A stretch of 64,000 nt of DNA from Lampris incognitus (taxonomy: Eukaryota > Chordata > Actinopteri > Lampriformes > Lampridae): positions 1,902,797-1,966,796 of the forward strand of contig NC_079223.1 in assembly GCF_029633865.1 (NCBI RefSeq). Reading direction: 5' to 3'. The notes beneath the pieces were generated by a model, which saw only the letters and a program-made list of their open reading frames with translations, ran no database searches and was not told the DNA's origin. Of the stretch, positions 1 to 10,221 are shown piece by piece. Within the stretch, counting starts at the first letter, position 1. Each line of letters begins with the position of its first letter. The position numbers and the translations under genes were made by a program.

Positions 1-383
1 CGGAATGACATGGAATACTATGACTGCCATTTATGATTTGCAAATACTGCCAGAAGACTGCAGAAATCCAGGGTATGTTGCCACAACCCGCCGGCTGTCC
101 AAAAGGAGTTAACCATTAGAAGTTCAATGGCCACAAAATCTGACAGATACTGTGTGCATACCAAAACAAAAGGCTAAATTATAAAAAAAAAACGTGGCTC
201 CCAGGTGAGCATAAGTCATAAGCAGTATTCAGACAGAAGTCATGGGGCCTTAAACAACTTCCAGCGCCAAGCCGAAACCTTTCACTATTTGTATTCTCCA
301 CGTTACAAATCAACACCCATCTGGTACTCCGAGGTGGGTAAAACGAACAGCAAGACTTATCACATGTCAAAATACGCCATTAA
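1..383. other. Presumed last intron of ppp3r1, 5' part
   Basis: No exon is visible here. Any upstream calcineurin B exon (the fourth EF-hand) must lie outside the window, because no open stretch resembling the EF-hand loop precedes the acceptor at 945-946. The sequence is unique-looking and AT-rich up to the SINE target duplication at 376-383. That it belongs to the ppp3r1 intron is inferred from the exon at 947. Confidence 0.5.
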
Positions 384-835
384 GGGGGGGCGTCCGGGTG
401 GCATAGCGGTCTATTCTGTTGCCTACCAACACAGGGATCGCCGGTTCGAATCCCTGTGTTACCTCCGGCTTGGTCGGGCGTCCCTACAGACACAATTGGC
501 CGTGTCTGCAGGTGGGAAGCCGGATGTGGGTATGTGTCCTGGTCACTGCACTAGCGCCTCCTCTGGTCGGTCACGGTGCCTGTTCAGGGGGGAGGGGGAA
601 CTGGGGGGAATAGCGTGATCCTCCCACGCACTACGTCCCCCTGGTGAAACTCCTCACTGTCAGGTGAAAAGGTGCAGCTGGTGACTCCACATGTATGGGA
701 GGAGACATGTGGTAGTCTGCAGCCCTCCCCGGATCAGCAGAGGGGGCGGAGCAGAGACCGGGACGGCTCGGCAGAGTGGGGTGATTGGCCGGGTACAGTT
801 GGGGAGAAAAAAATCCAGAAAAGAAAAGAAAAAAA
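384..835 (+). mobile_element. tRNA-derived SINE (family A), full-length copy
   Basis: The head is tRNA-like, with an A-box-like stretch near 393-405 and a B box GGTTCGAATCCC at 442-453. A tRNA-unrelated body follows and ends in an A-rich tail (about 807-835). The direct repeat GCCATTAA flanks it at 376-383 and 836-843, as expected for a target-site duplication. Further copies in this window lie at 30202-30613, 53180-53600, 38213-38344 and, reversed and partial, 55518-55710. It sits in the last intron of ppp3r1, in the gene's orientation. Confidence 0.85.
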
Positions 836-946
836 GCCATTAAAGTGCAGCCTGCTCGGAGCTGAACGTTACCCCTGCTGCTCATCGTGAGGCTGCAGTC
901 TGTCTTCTCTAGCTGATCCCCCCCCCCCCTCTCTCTCTCTCAACAG

Positions 947-994
947 GTGGTCGGTGGTCTCGATATACACAAAAAGATGGTGGTGGATGTGTGA
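947..994 (+). CDS. ppp3r1: Calcineurin B (PPP3R1), last coding exon
   Basis: The exon encodes VVGGLDIHKKMVVDV and then TGA, which matches the C-terminus of the regulatory subunit of the Ca2+/calmodulin-dependent phosphatase calcineurin (family length 170 residues, so about residues 156-170). A pyrimidine tract (C10 then CT repeats) and CAACAG at 941-946 form the acceptor, and the exon opens in phase 0. In the enzyme this tail follows EF-hand 4. Upstream exons are outside the window. The neighbour is pno1, tail to tail, as in tetrapods. Whether this is the teleost a or b paralog cannot be decided from 15 residues. Confidence 0.9.
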   Translation: MVGGLDIHKKMVVDV

Positions 995-1107
995 GCATAC
1001 CCCGCTTGCACAATCCTCCTGCCCTCCTCCTCAAAACTCGCTTTCTCCTCCGTCTCTGAAGATTTGCTCAAGACGTCTGGCAAACGCGCTCTGTGTAACT
1101 CAATGGA

Positions 1108-1275
1108 AGTATTCTCTCTCTCTGTCTCTGTCTGTCTCTCTCTCATCTCTGTCTGCTCTCTCTCTCTCTCTGTCTCTGTCTGTCTCTCCCTCTATGTCTG
1201 TCTCTCCCTCTATGTCTGTCTCTCTCTGTCTCTGTGTCTCTCTGTGTGTATGTCTATCTCTCTGTCTCTTTCTTT
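1108..1275 (+). repeat. (TC/TCTG)n microsatellite
   Basis: Irregular run of TCTC, TGTCTC and TCTCTG units, pyrimidine-rich on the + strand. The open frames across it (Leu/Ser-rich) are low-complexity artefacts. Confidence 0.9.
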
Positions 1276-1415
1276 GAAGCCACTTCTTTTTCTCTCAACC
1301 TGCGGGCCTGGTGAAGCCACCTTGGAAGTGTTATTGAACTGTCGTCCTCAACATCCCGGTCATAGCACTTTAAGAAGAGACTGAAGGACTGACGGCTTCT
1401 CCCACTTGGCTGTGG

Positions 1416-1447
1416 AGGGAGGGAGGGAGGGAGGGAGGGAGGGAGGC
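1416..1447 (+). repeat. (GGGA)n microsatellite
   Basis: About seven GGGA units in a row, purine-rich on the + strand. Confidence 0.9.
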
Positions 1448-1752
1448 GGTGCTGAGGATGGGAGGCTGCTTGGTTGGTTCATATTATATTCTTTCTTTTC
1501 TTTCGTTGCTCTTGGTAGTTTATTTGGGGGGTTGTATTTTGTTGACTTGTTTTTGATATTTATTTTTTGTTCTCGTCTTTTATAAAGAGGAAAAAGAAAA
1601 CGTATGTCCACGGTTCTCTTGTGACGGGCAGCTGTGCACGATAAGGACGCTTGATCTCAGTGCAACTAGGAAGTAGGGTAAGAAGTGCCAATCCGAACAT
1701 ATCTGGAGTCCAGCACAGCTTAACACCATCGGTACATCACTCCTGTCCTTGT

Positions 1753-2109
1753 TTGTCTGTCGTCCAGCAGCTGGTTTGTCTGTCCTGGTTCATCCAGCAG
1801 CTGGTTCGTTCGTCCAGCAGCTGGTTCATTCGTCCAGCAGCTGGTTTGTCTGTCCAGCAGCTGGTTCGTCCAGCAGCTGGTTCGTCCAGCAGCTGGTTGC
1901 TTCGTCTAGCAGCTGGTTTGTCCAGCAGCTGGTTTGTCTGTCCAGCAGCTGGTTTGTCTGTCCAGCAGCTGGTTCGTCCAGCAGCTGGTTCCTTCGTCTA
2001 GCAGCTGGTTTGTCCAGCAGCTGGTTCGGTCATCCAGCAGCTGGTTTGTCTGTCCAGCAGCTGGTTTGTTTGTCCAGCAGCTAGTTCGGTCGTCCAGCAG
2101 CTGGTTTGT
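1753..2109 (+). repeat. CAGCAGCTGG minisatellite, units 15-30 bp
   Basis: About 18 copies of a core CCAGCAGCTGGTT, separated by short variable spacers (TCGTC, TGTCTGTC, CGTTCGT), so unit length varies between 15, 21 and 30 bp. Each core carries the E-box CAGCTG. It lies in the presumed ppp3r1 3' UTR. The reading frames over it (QLVCLSSSW-like peptides) are by-products of units whose length is mostly a multiple of three. Confidence 0.9.
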
Positions 2110-2816
2110 GGTGCGTCGTAAGTCGCGGCGCCACAGGTCACGGGCGTGTGTGATAGATGTAAAACTCCTTTTCAGAGACTCGGAGCCGTTTCTCCTCTAC
2201 TCTAGCTGCACTCGAGCGGTTTGGATTTGATCTTGGAGCTCTCCCGTCACGTTCAGCAACGCCCGCCACGTAATCAGTTTTGTAATTAAAGTGATACTTT
2301 AATTTGTACTTTGTTTGTATTTGTTGGGTATGATCTTCTTGTGTCCTGTCATACAATCAGCAGATAGAATAATGCCAAGAGTGTGAGGTCCTTACACAGA
2401 AATGTGTGACTGCACTGCTACACGCTCACTCGCAGGTGAAGCGTGTTTTTTGCAAGTGTTCATCCGTACGGTCCCCCGCCCGCCCCGTCCACCAGCCGAA
2501 GGTAGCCATGCACCTGTCACGCAGGAATCATAGTGATGTCCTGAGTCACATTTTACATGACCTGTACGTGATCACACGAAGAACACAGGCTGGAGGACAC
2601 AGTGACCCGCTGAGAGCTGGACAGGAAATGGGTTGTGTCAGCTCGATAAACACCGGCAAACTACGGAGACATTATATACCACCTGTGAACGTGTGTACTT
2701 ACCATTCTCAAGAGGTTTGTTTTTAAGTGTGTATATTCAACATTTGCTCATCTTTTTAAGCAACAGGAGGGGAGTGTTTGTGTGTGCGTTACACAAGCCC
2801 TGGTGAATTTGTCCCT
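2110..2816. other. Unique-looking stretch between two arrays
   Basis: No gene, element end or repeat is recognised here. It is presumably ppp3r1 3' UTR or intergenic sequence. The open frame at 2406-2726 (+) has no recognisable domain and I do not call it a gene. Confidence 0.4.
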
Positions 2817-5800
2817 GTCAGTACAGCGTAGCACAGGTCAGTCTCCCTGCTCAGCAACACCCCACGTGATGCTGTGCAGAACTGTCAGTACAGTGCAGGA
2901 CAGACAGCTCAGACTCCTGCTCAGCAACACCCCACGTGATGCTGTGCAGAACTGTCAGTACAGTGCAGGACAGACAGCTCAGTCTCCCTGCTCAGCAACA
3001 CCCCACGTGATGCTGTGCAGAACTGTCAGTACAGTGCAGGACAGACAGCTCAGACTCCTGCTCAGCAACACCCCACGTGATGCTGTGCAGAACTGTCAAT
3101 ACGGCGCAGGACAGACAGGTCAGACTCCTGCTCAGCAACACCCCACATGATGCTGTGCAGGACTGTCAGTACAGCGCAGGATAGACAGGTCACACTCCTG
3201 CTCAGCAACACCCCACATGATGCTGTGCAGGACTGTCAGTACAGTGCAGGACAGACAGGTCAGACTCCTGCTCAGCAACACCCCACGTGATGCTGTGCAG
3301 AACTGTCAATACGGCGCAGGACAGACAGCTCAGACTCCTGCTCAGCAACACCCCACGTGATGCTGTGCAGAACTGTCAGTACAGTGCAGGACAGACAGCT
3401 CAGTCTCCCTGCTCAGCAACACCCCACGTGATGCTGTGCAGAACTGTCAGTACAGTGCAGGATAGACAGCTCAGACTCCTGCTCAGCAACACCCCACGTG
3501 ATGCTGTGCAGAACTGTCAGTACAGTGCAGGACAGACAGCTCAGTCTCCCTGCTCAGCAACACCCCACGTGATGCTGTGCAGAACTGTCAGTACAGTGCA
3601 GGACAGACAGCTCAGACTCCTGCTCAGCAACACCCCACGTGATGCTGTGCAGAACTGTCAGTACAGTGCAGGATAGGTCAGTCTCCCTGCTCAGCAACAC
3701 CCCACGTGATGCTGTGCAGAACTGTCAGTACAGTGCAGGACAGACAGCTCAGACTCCTGCTCAGCAACACCCCACGTGATGCTGTGCAGAACTGTCAGTA
3801 CAGCGCAGGATAGACAGGTCACACTCCTGCTCAGCAACACCCCACATGATGCTGTGCAGGACTGTCAGTACAGTGCAGGACAGACAGGTCAGACTCCTGC
3901 TCAGCAACACCCCACGTGATGCTGTGCAGAACTGTCAATACGGCGCAGGACAGACAGCTCAGACTCCTCCTCAGCAACACCCCACGTGATGCTGTGCAGA
4001 ACTGTCAGTACAGTGCAGGACAGGTCAGTCTCCCTGCTCAGCAACACCCCACGTGATGCTGTGAAGGACTGTCTGTAAAGCACAGGATAGGTCAGTCTCC
4101 CTGCTCAGCAACACCCCACATGATGCTGTGCAGAACTGTCAGTACAGTGCAGGACAGACAGCTCAGACTCCCTGCTCAGCAACACCCCACATGATGCTGT
4201 GCAGAACTGTCAGTACAGAGCAGGACAGGTCAGTCTCCCTGCTCAGCAACACCCCACATGATGCTGTGCAGGACTGTCAGTACAGCACAGGACAGGTCAG
4301 TCTCCCTGCTCAGCAACACCCCACATGATGCTGTGCAGAACTGTCAGTACAGTACAGGACAGGTCAGTCTCCCTGCTCAGCAACACCCCACATGATGCTG
4401 TGCAGAACTGTCAGTACAGAGCAGGACAGGTCAGTCTCCCTGCTCAGCAACACCCCACGTGATGCTGTGCAGGACTGTCAGTACAGTACAGGACAGGTCA
4501 GTCTCCCTGCTCAGCAACACCCCACATGATGCTGTGCAGGACTGTCAGTACAGAGCAGGACAGGTCAGTCTCCCTGCTCAGCAACACCCCACATGATGCT
4601 GTGCAGGACTGTCTTTACAGCACAGGACAGGTCAGTCTCCCTGCTCAGCAACACCCCACATGAGGCTGTGCTGAACTGTCAGTACAGTACAGGACAGGTC
4701 AGTCTCCCTGCTCAGCAACACCCCACATGATGCTGTGCAGGACTGTCAGTACAGTACAGGACAGGTCAGTCTCCCTGCTCAGCAACACCCCACATGATGC
4801 TGTGCAGGACTGTCAGTACAGCACAGGACAGGTCAGTCTCCCTGCTCAGCAACACCCCACATGATGCTGTGCAGGACTGTCAGTACAGAGCAGGACAGGT
4901 CAGTCTCCCTGCTCAGCAACACCCCACATGATGCTGTGCAGGACTGTCAGTACAGTACAGGACAGGTCAGTCTCCCTGCTCAGCAACACCCCACATGATG
5001 CTGTGCAGGACTGTCTTTACAGCACAGGACAGGTCAGTCTCCCTGCTCAGCAACACCCCACATGATGCTGTGCAGGACTGTCAGTACAGTACAGGACAGG
5101 TCAGTCTCCCTGCTCAGCAACACCCCACATGATGCTGTGCAGAACTGTCAGTACAGAGCAGGACAGGTCAGTCTCCCTGCTCAGCAACACCCCACATGAT
5201 GCTGTGCAGGACTGTCAGTACAGAGCAGGACAGGTCAGTCTCCCTGCTCAGCAACACCCCACATGATGCTGTGCAGGACTGTCAGTACAGGACAGGACAG
5301 GTCAGTCTCCCTGCTCAGCAACACCCCACATGATGCTGTGCAGGACTGTCAGTACAGAGCAGGACAGGTCAGTCTCCCTGCTCAGCAACACCCCACATGA
5401 TGCTGTGCAGGACTGTCAGTACAGTACAGGACAGGTCAGTCTCCCTGCTCAGCAACACCCCACATGATGCTGTGCAGAACTGTCAGTACAGAGCAGGACA
5501 GGTCAGTCTCCCTGCTCAGCAACACCCCACATGATGCTGTGCAGGACTGTCAGTACAGAGCAGGACAGGTCAGTCTCCCTGCTCAGCAACACCCCACATG
5601 ATGCTGTGCAGGACTGTCAGTACAGCACAGGACAGGTCAGTCTCCCTGCTCAGCAACACCCCACATGATGCTGTGCTGAACTGTCTTTACAGTACAGGAC
5701 AGGTCAGTCTCCCTGCTCAGCAACACCCTACATGATGCTGTGCAGGACTGTCAGTACAGTACAGGACAGGTCAGTCTCCCTGCTCAGCAACACCCCACAT

Positions 5801-6013
5801 GATGCTGTGCAGGACTGTCAGTACAGAGCAGGACAGGTCAGTCTCCCTGCTCAGCAACACCCCACATGATGCTGTGCAGGACTGTCTTTACAGCACAGGA
5901 CAGGTCAGTCTCCCTGCTCAGCAACACCCCACATGATGCTGTGCAGGACTGTCAGTACAGCACAGGACAGGTCAGTCTCCCTGCTCAGCAACACCCCACA
6001 TGATGCTGTGCAG
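2817..6013 (+). repeat. 3.2-kb satellite, period 67-71 bp, two subfamilies
   Basis: About 47 tandem units built around TGCTCAGCAACACCCCAC followed by a GTGATG or ATGATG variant and a CTGTCAGTACAG segment. In the 5' third (to about 4090) most units are 70-71 bp, contain GACAGACAGCTCAGACTC and mostly read CACGTG. In the 3' two thirds the period is 67 bp and nearly all units read CACATG. Scattered unit types alternate (AGAGCAGG, AGTACAGG, AGCACAGG), suggesting expansion of multi-unit blocks. There is no coding capacity of interest. Confidence 0.95.
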
Positions 6014-6095
6014 GGGAGACACTGAGGTAGCTGGTCGTATCTTCACTTGTACATTTCAGAAGTTGGCTCCTCCCACATTTTCCCCACTGAACACG

Positions 6096-6155
6096 ACCCC
6101 CCCCCCACACACACACACACACCCCTCATACTTACATACACACACACACACACAG
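6096..6155 (+). repeat. (CA)n microsatellite, interrupted
   Basis: Two CA runs separated by CCCTCATACTTACATA, next to C-rich and G-rich homopolymer runs. Confidence 0.9.
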
Positions 6156-6916
6156 GGGGGACAAGTCAATTTCAAAGGGGAAATGCTTCCTAATATAAAG
6201 GCATCAGGACCCCCCCCCCCCTTTTTTTTTCCCTCCTGTTTGTTTTTTAACAGATGGCTAGTTTGGAGCGGTGTTTCTCAGTCAGAGATGTGAATTTGGA
6301 GCGCCCTGTTGTCCCTTATCCCAAAGCTCTGCACGGCTTGGGCCTCCCTGTGCTTGCATGACATGGAAAATATATTTTTTGTTGTGCATGAAGATCAAAT
6401 TTTTTGAAATAATCCTCTTGTTTACACATGGATGGTGATGTTAATATATTTAAGAATTTAATGGTATACAATATGGATGTTGCCAAACTTTGGTAAATGT
6501 ACACATATTATAAGAGGTAATCCAAATGAACTAAACTACATGTAAGTTTTTTTGTATTTGAACCCGGGTCAGCGAGATGCTTCTATTCCATGTAAAGTTG
6601 CATATCTGATCCTGTCTCAAACTGCCACACACTGTACTCAGCTTAAAGGGGAAAATTGATGTTTGTTTTTCTTTTGTAAATAAGTATTTGTTTAATACAG
6701 TTCTGGCTCTATTCTCTGTATAGTTCAGACTGTGCTTTAGTTTGTAAGTGCTTTTTTTTTTTCTCTGAGGGATTTGGTTTCTTTTTCGTTTGTGTGGGGA
6801 AATATGAAATTATTTAAGTTTGAGAACCTTTCATTTCTCCTTTTTCTGCATGCTGCATCTTATGCTGTGGGACTGTTGGAAACTTGATACTGTATGAAAA
6901 TTATACAAAAAAATTC

Positions 6917-6922
6917 AATAAA
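6917..6922 (+). terminator. AATAAA poly(A) signal, presumed ppp3r1
   Basis: AATAAA followed by a T-rich, GT-containing stretch (TTTGAAATGTTAGCTTTT). It is the first good signal in sense orientation after the long AT-rich segment. It lies about 830 bp from the pno1 stop codon, as expected for a tail-to-tail pair. Confidence 0.6.
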
Positions 6923-6940
6923 CTTTGAAATGTTAGCTTT

Positions 6941-7752
6941 TCAATGATTCATCACTTCCACAATGTTCACATCTCCATTTCCACTTGGGTGCAAATCACT
7001 CACAGCTGTACATTTTTATTCAGATGTACATTTTGCTTGGAATTATTCGAGCTGTCTAGGTCAAGGTTTCATTCACCAAGAATGTGCCGGAATGAGCATT
7101 AAAATTCATTTGAGATGCCACACGCTCCACTGCAAAACCATTTCATGAAAATGATCTTGTGCACTAACGCCACCTTCAGGCATATTGGATTTGATCGATG
7201 GGAAGGTCCCCGTTACTGACACATTGCGGTGCCTCATCACTGATGAATTTTAACGTTTAGGGTGACACCTTTATTCCAGTGTGTGCACCGAGGATGGTCT
7301 ATGGACTGAGCATTAAAACTCAACTTGGCTCACTGGAAATGAATCTAAGTTCACACTCTCAATACCTTGAAACCACATTGGAAAAGTCAAGAGTTTTTCA
7401 AACAAAACAAAACAAATCATGGAAAACAGCCAATGTTGGATCAAACTATGGGTTTAAAGTTATTTATTTACACAAGTTATTCTTGCCAACCAAATATGCC
7501 ACCAACAACATATATCAATGTTCTAACAATCGTGCATTATATTTGGAGGCAGATCCTCCAAACAACTGGTTGCCATGACACCAACAACTGGCTGATGATG
7601 GAGTCCACTGTAGAGGAACCTGAGAAAGACCAATTCAAATGTCTTAAGGCGAAGAGCAGTCTCATCAACAAACCATGTCCGCCAAACACAGACCAAGTTG
7701 AGAATTCAGTCAGTGAGGGAGGAGGTAAGTACATGCAGCAGCCAACTGGACT
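6941..7752 (-). other. pno1: pno1 3' UTR and ppp3r1/pno1 convergent interval
   Basis: Downstream of the pno1 stop on the - strand, candidate AATAAA signals read at 7463-7468, 7270-7275 and 7015-7020. The first is about 290 bp from the stop. A phrase GAGCATTAAAA occurs twice (about 7094 and 7309), hinting at an old duplication. No exon is seen here. Confidence 0.5.
7463..7468 (-). terminator. AATAAA poly(A) signal candidate for pno1
   Basis: First AATAAA on the - strand after the pno1 stop codon at 7753-7755. Two later ones exist at 7270-7275 and 7015-7020, and which is used cannot be told from sequence. Confidence 0.45.
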
Positions 7753-7820
7753 TCAAAATCTCTCTGCAGCCCTGCTAGCAACTGCCCTGATGTTGCCATA
7801 GACCTTTGAAGGTGGACTTC
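7753..7820 (-). CDS. pno1: pno1 exon 7 (stop codon)
   Basis: Residues 230-251 and [23 protein letters not shown] and RF. Acceptor CTACGCAG|GA. It is separated from exon 6 by the hAT-containing intron. Confidence 0.95.
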
Positions 7821-9670
7821 CTGCGTAGAACAAGGGTTTGAAAAGTCATTTTCCCTGTCACATCACAAAGTGTTGCTTTAGAGCAGTGGTCCCCAACCAC
7901 CAGGCCACAGACCGGCACCGAGCTGTGAAGCATTTGCTACCGGGCCGCGAGGAAACGATGTGATTTGGCAAAAATAAAACCTGAGTAATAAACATAACAT
8001 CACAGGCTATTTGTGCAGTAATTACTGTGAACTTGGCACGGTCTGTCTGTGCTGCATCTTTCCTCACCAGTCCCTGTCATGCCCACAACAGGATGAGGAT
8101 ACTGATGTTGAACTTGAGTAATGCAACACACACGAGGTCATCAGTCAGTCATCACCTACTTGATGTGCGTGTTGCGACTAGGTGGCTACCATGAGTAAAA
8201 AACAAATGATGCTTGACAGTTTCTTCAGAAGAAGTAGGGGAAGAAAAAGGTGTAACGATGATGATGCAGAGACAGCAGAGGCCAAGACTGCAAAAAAAGA
8301 AAGCTTCCTTCAAAAGCAAAGACAAGGAGTCGTACCTAAAACATGTCTTTATTGCGACCGATGACTCGCATGTCGTGACCGTCTTGTTGCAGGGAGACAA
8401 GCCCAGAGCTCCCACCCTGGGCTCGATTCAGTGATATTGGTGAGTTGCAATGTTTTTTTATATGTTAATGTGAGGACACTACGCGCTGTGTTTGATATCC
8501 AAACAGTTAAATGTTATGATGCTACTGACTTATAAACCTAACCTATATACCGGCTGTAATTAACCCCCCCCCCCCCCCAGTCGGTCCGCAATAATGTTAA
8601 TATTAAACCGGTCCGCTGTGCAAAAGAGGCTGGGGACCCCTGCTTGAGAATGTATTGTTTTATAATGAGATCAATGAAAGGAGGTGGTACTTTGGAAGAG
8701 AGGGTAACTTCAGTTCTTGGCTGACAGAACTATGTAAAGAAAACATTTTCTATGAAACACATATTCTCAACTCATTTCAAAGATCTTCTACTTCTTACCC
8801 AAGATGAGGTTGCATATTGCTGTCCGGGCCATCTTAATGTTCTGGAAAGATCCTAATATGTGGACTTTTCTGTTGAGGGGCAGGATGAACAGTATTAAAC
8901 AAAGCTGGTTTCAAGACTTCTATGCGTCATGCATAAAGGATTTGAGTTTTTTCTGGTGGCTCAGCTCGCTTGAAGACAAGAAATAAATCCCCCAGCTTAC
9001 GTGTCTGCCAATACGATGCGAGTCTTTGAGACATTTTCAATGGTGAATTTGGTTTTTCCTCCCTTCCCCGCTATCCTGCCAATGGCTCTTGATAAGTGGT
9101 CCCCCTTTAGCGGTTTTACTGAAAAACAAAAAAGTTACAACAATGAACACACACAAAATGGCCTGATCCCAATGAAGATAGTGTCAACACAATAAGGAGA
9201 CGCTCCAGAGCTGACAACAGCAGCATGACGGCGAAATCTTACCATCTGTGACATCGAATGTTTCTAGGAAAAGTTCATCAAGTCTGATGAGAGCTAGGGC
9301 ATCCTTGGAAGAGGGAGAGGGTGTATGTTAGAGTACAACAGCAACACACCAAGATAAGGATATCTTAAAATGCTCATTTGGGCTCAGTCTGTAGAGCTGC
9401 ATTTCTAGATGGCCAGGCACAAAACATTCCCCTCATCTCATGAGTTTGACCAATAACTCATGAGACGGTTAAAAAGGCTTCAACTGAAACCTGTGCATCT
9501 TCATACTTATCCAATATGGCCGTAGCACACTCACCTCAACCTGGAAGCCAAGCACAAAGGCTTTGACGAAGTCCGCTGCTTTGGCAAGGGAGCCGATGTC
9601 TTGAGTTTCTTTACACGTCTGACAGAAAGAAGTCATGTTACACACACACAAGCCAGGCCTTCACATTATG

Positions 9671-9709
<39 letters not shown>

Positions 9710-9903
9710 ACAGGCCTTCACATTATGTCTCACACACACAAGCCAGGCCTTCACATTATGTCTCACACACACACACACACACACACACACAAGACAGGCC
9801 TTCACATTATGTCTCACACACACACACACACACACACACACAAGCCAGGCCTTCACATTATGTCTCACACACACACACACACAAGCCAGGCCTTCACATT
9901 ATG

Positions 9904-9935
<32 letters not shown>

Positions 9936-9958
9936 ACAAGACAGGCCTTCACATTATG

Positions 9959-10000
<42 letters not shown>

Positions 10001-10058
10001 GCCAGGCCTTCACATTATGTCTCTCACGCACACACACAAGCCAGGCCTTCACATTATG

Positions 10059-10114
<56 letters not shown>

Positions 10115-10175
10115 CAGGCCTTCACATTATGTCTCACACACACACACACACACAAGCCAGGCGTTCACATTATGT

Positions 10176-10221
<46 letters not shown>

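Larger units (their letters stand above)
995..6940 (+). other. ppp3r1: Presumed ppp3r1 3' untranslated region
   Basis: From the ppp3r1 stop to the AATAAA at 6917-6922 there is no other convincing exon on the + strand. The segment 6310-6935 is AT-rich with long T runs and looks like a vertebrate 3' UTR end. The middle is taken up by CT, CAGCTG and 67-bp tandem arrays. Either the mature mRNA contains about 3.5 kb of tandem repeat, or part is spliced out (a strong pyrimidine tract plus AG occurs at 6213-6252), or a nearer poly(A) site is used. The assignment rests on position only. Confidence 0.5.

Noticed and set aside
384-480. A functional tRNA gene
   Set aside because: The tRNA-like part continues into a SINE body with target duplications and occurs in several copies. 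The cloverleaf is degenerate.
2817-6013. CRISPR array
   Set aside because: Units are tandem with no unique spacers of constant length, no cas genes, and the host is a vertebrate. The same holds for the other arrays.
8182-8364. A host gene of the ZBED/FAM200 type
   Set aside because: Only about 60 codons remain, inside inverted ends with hAT-like duplications, in an intron of pno1.
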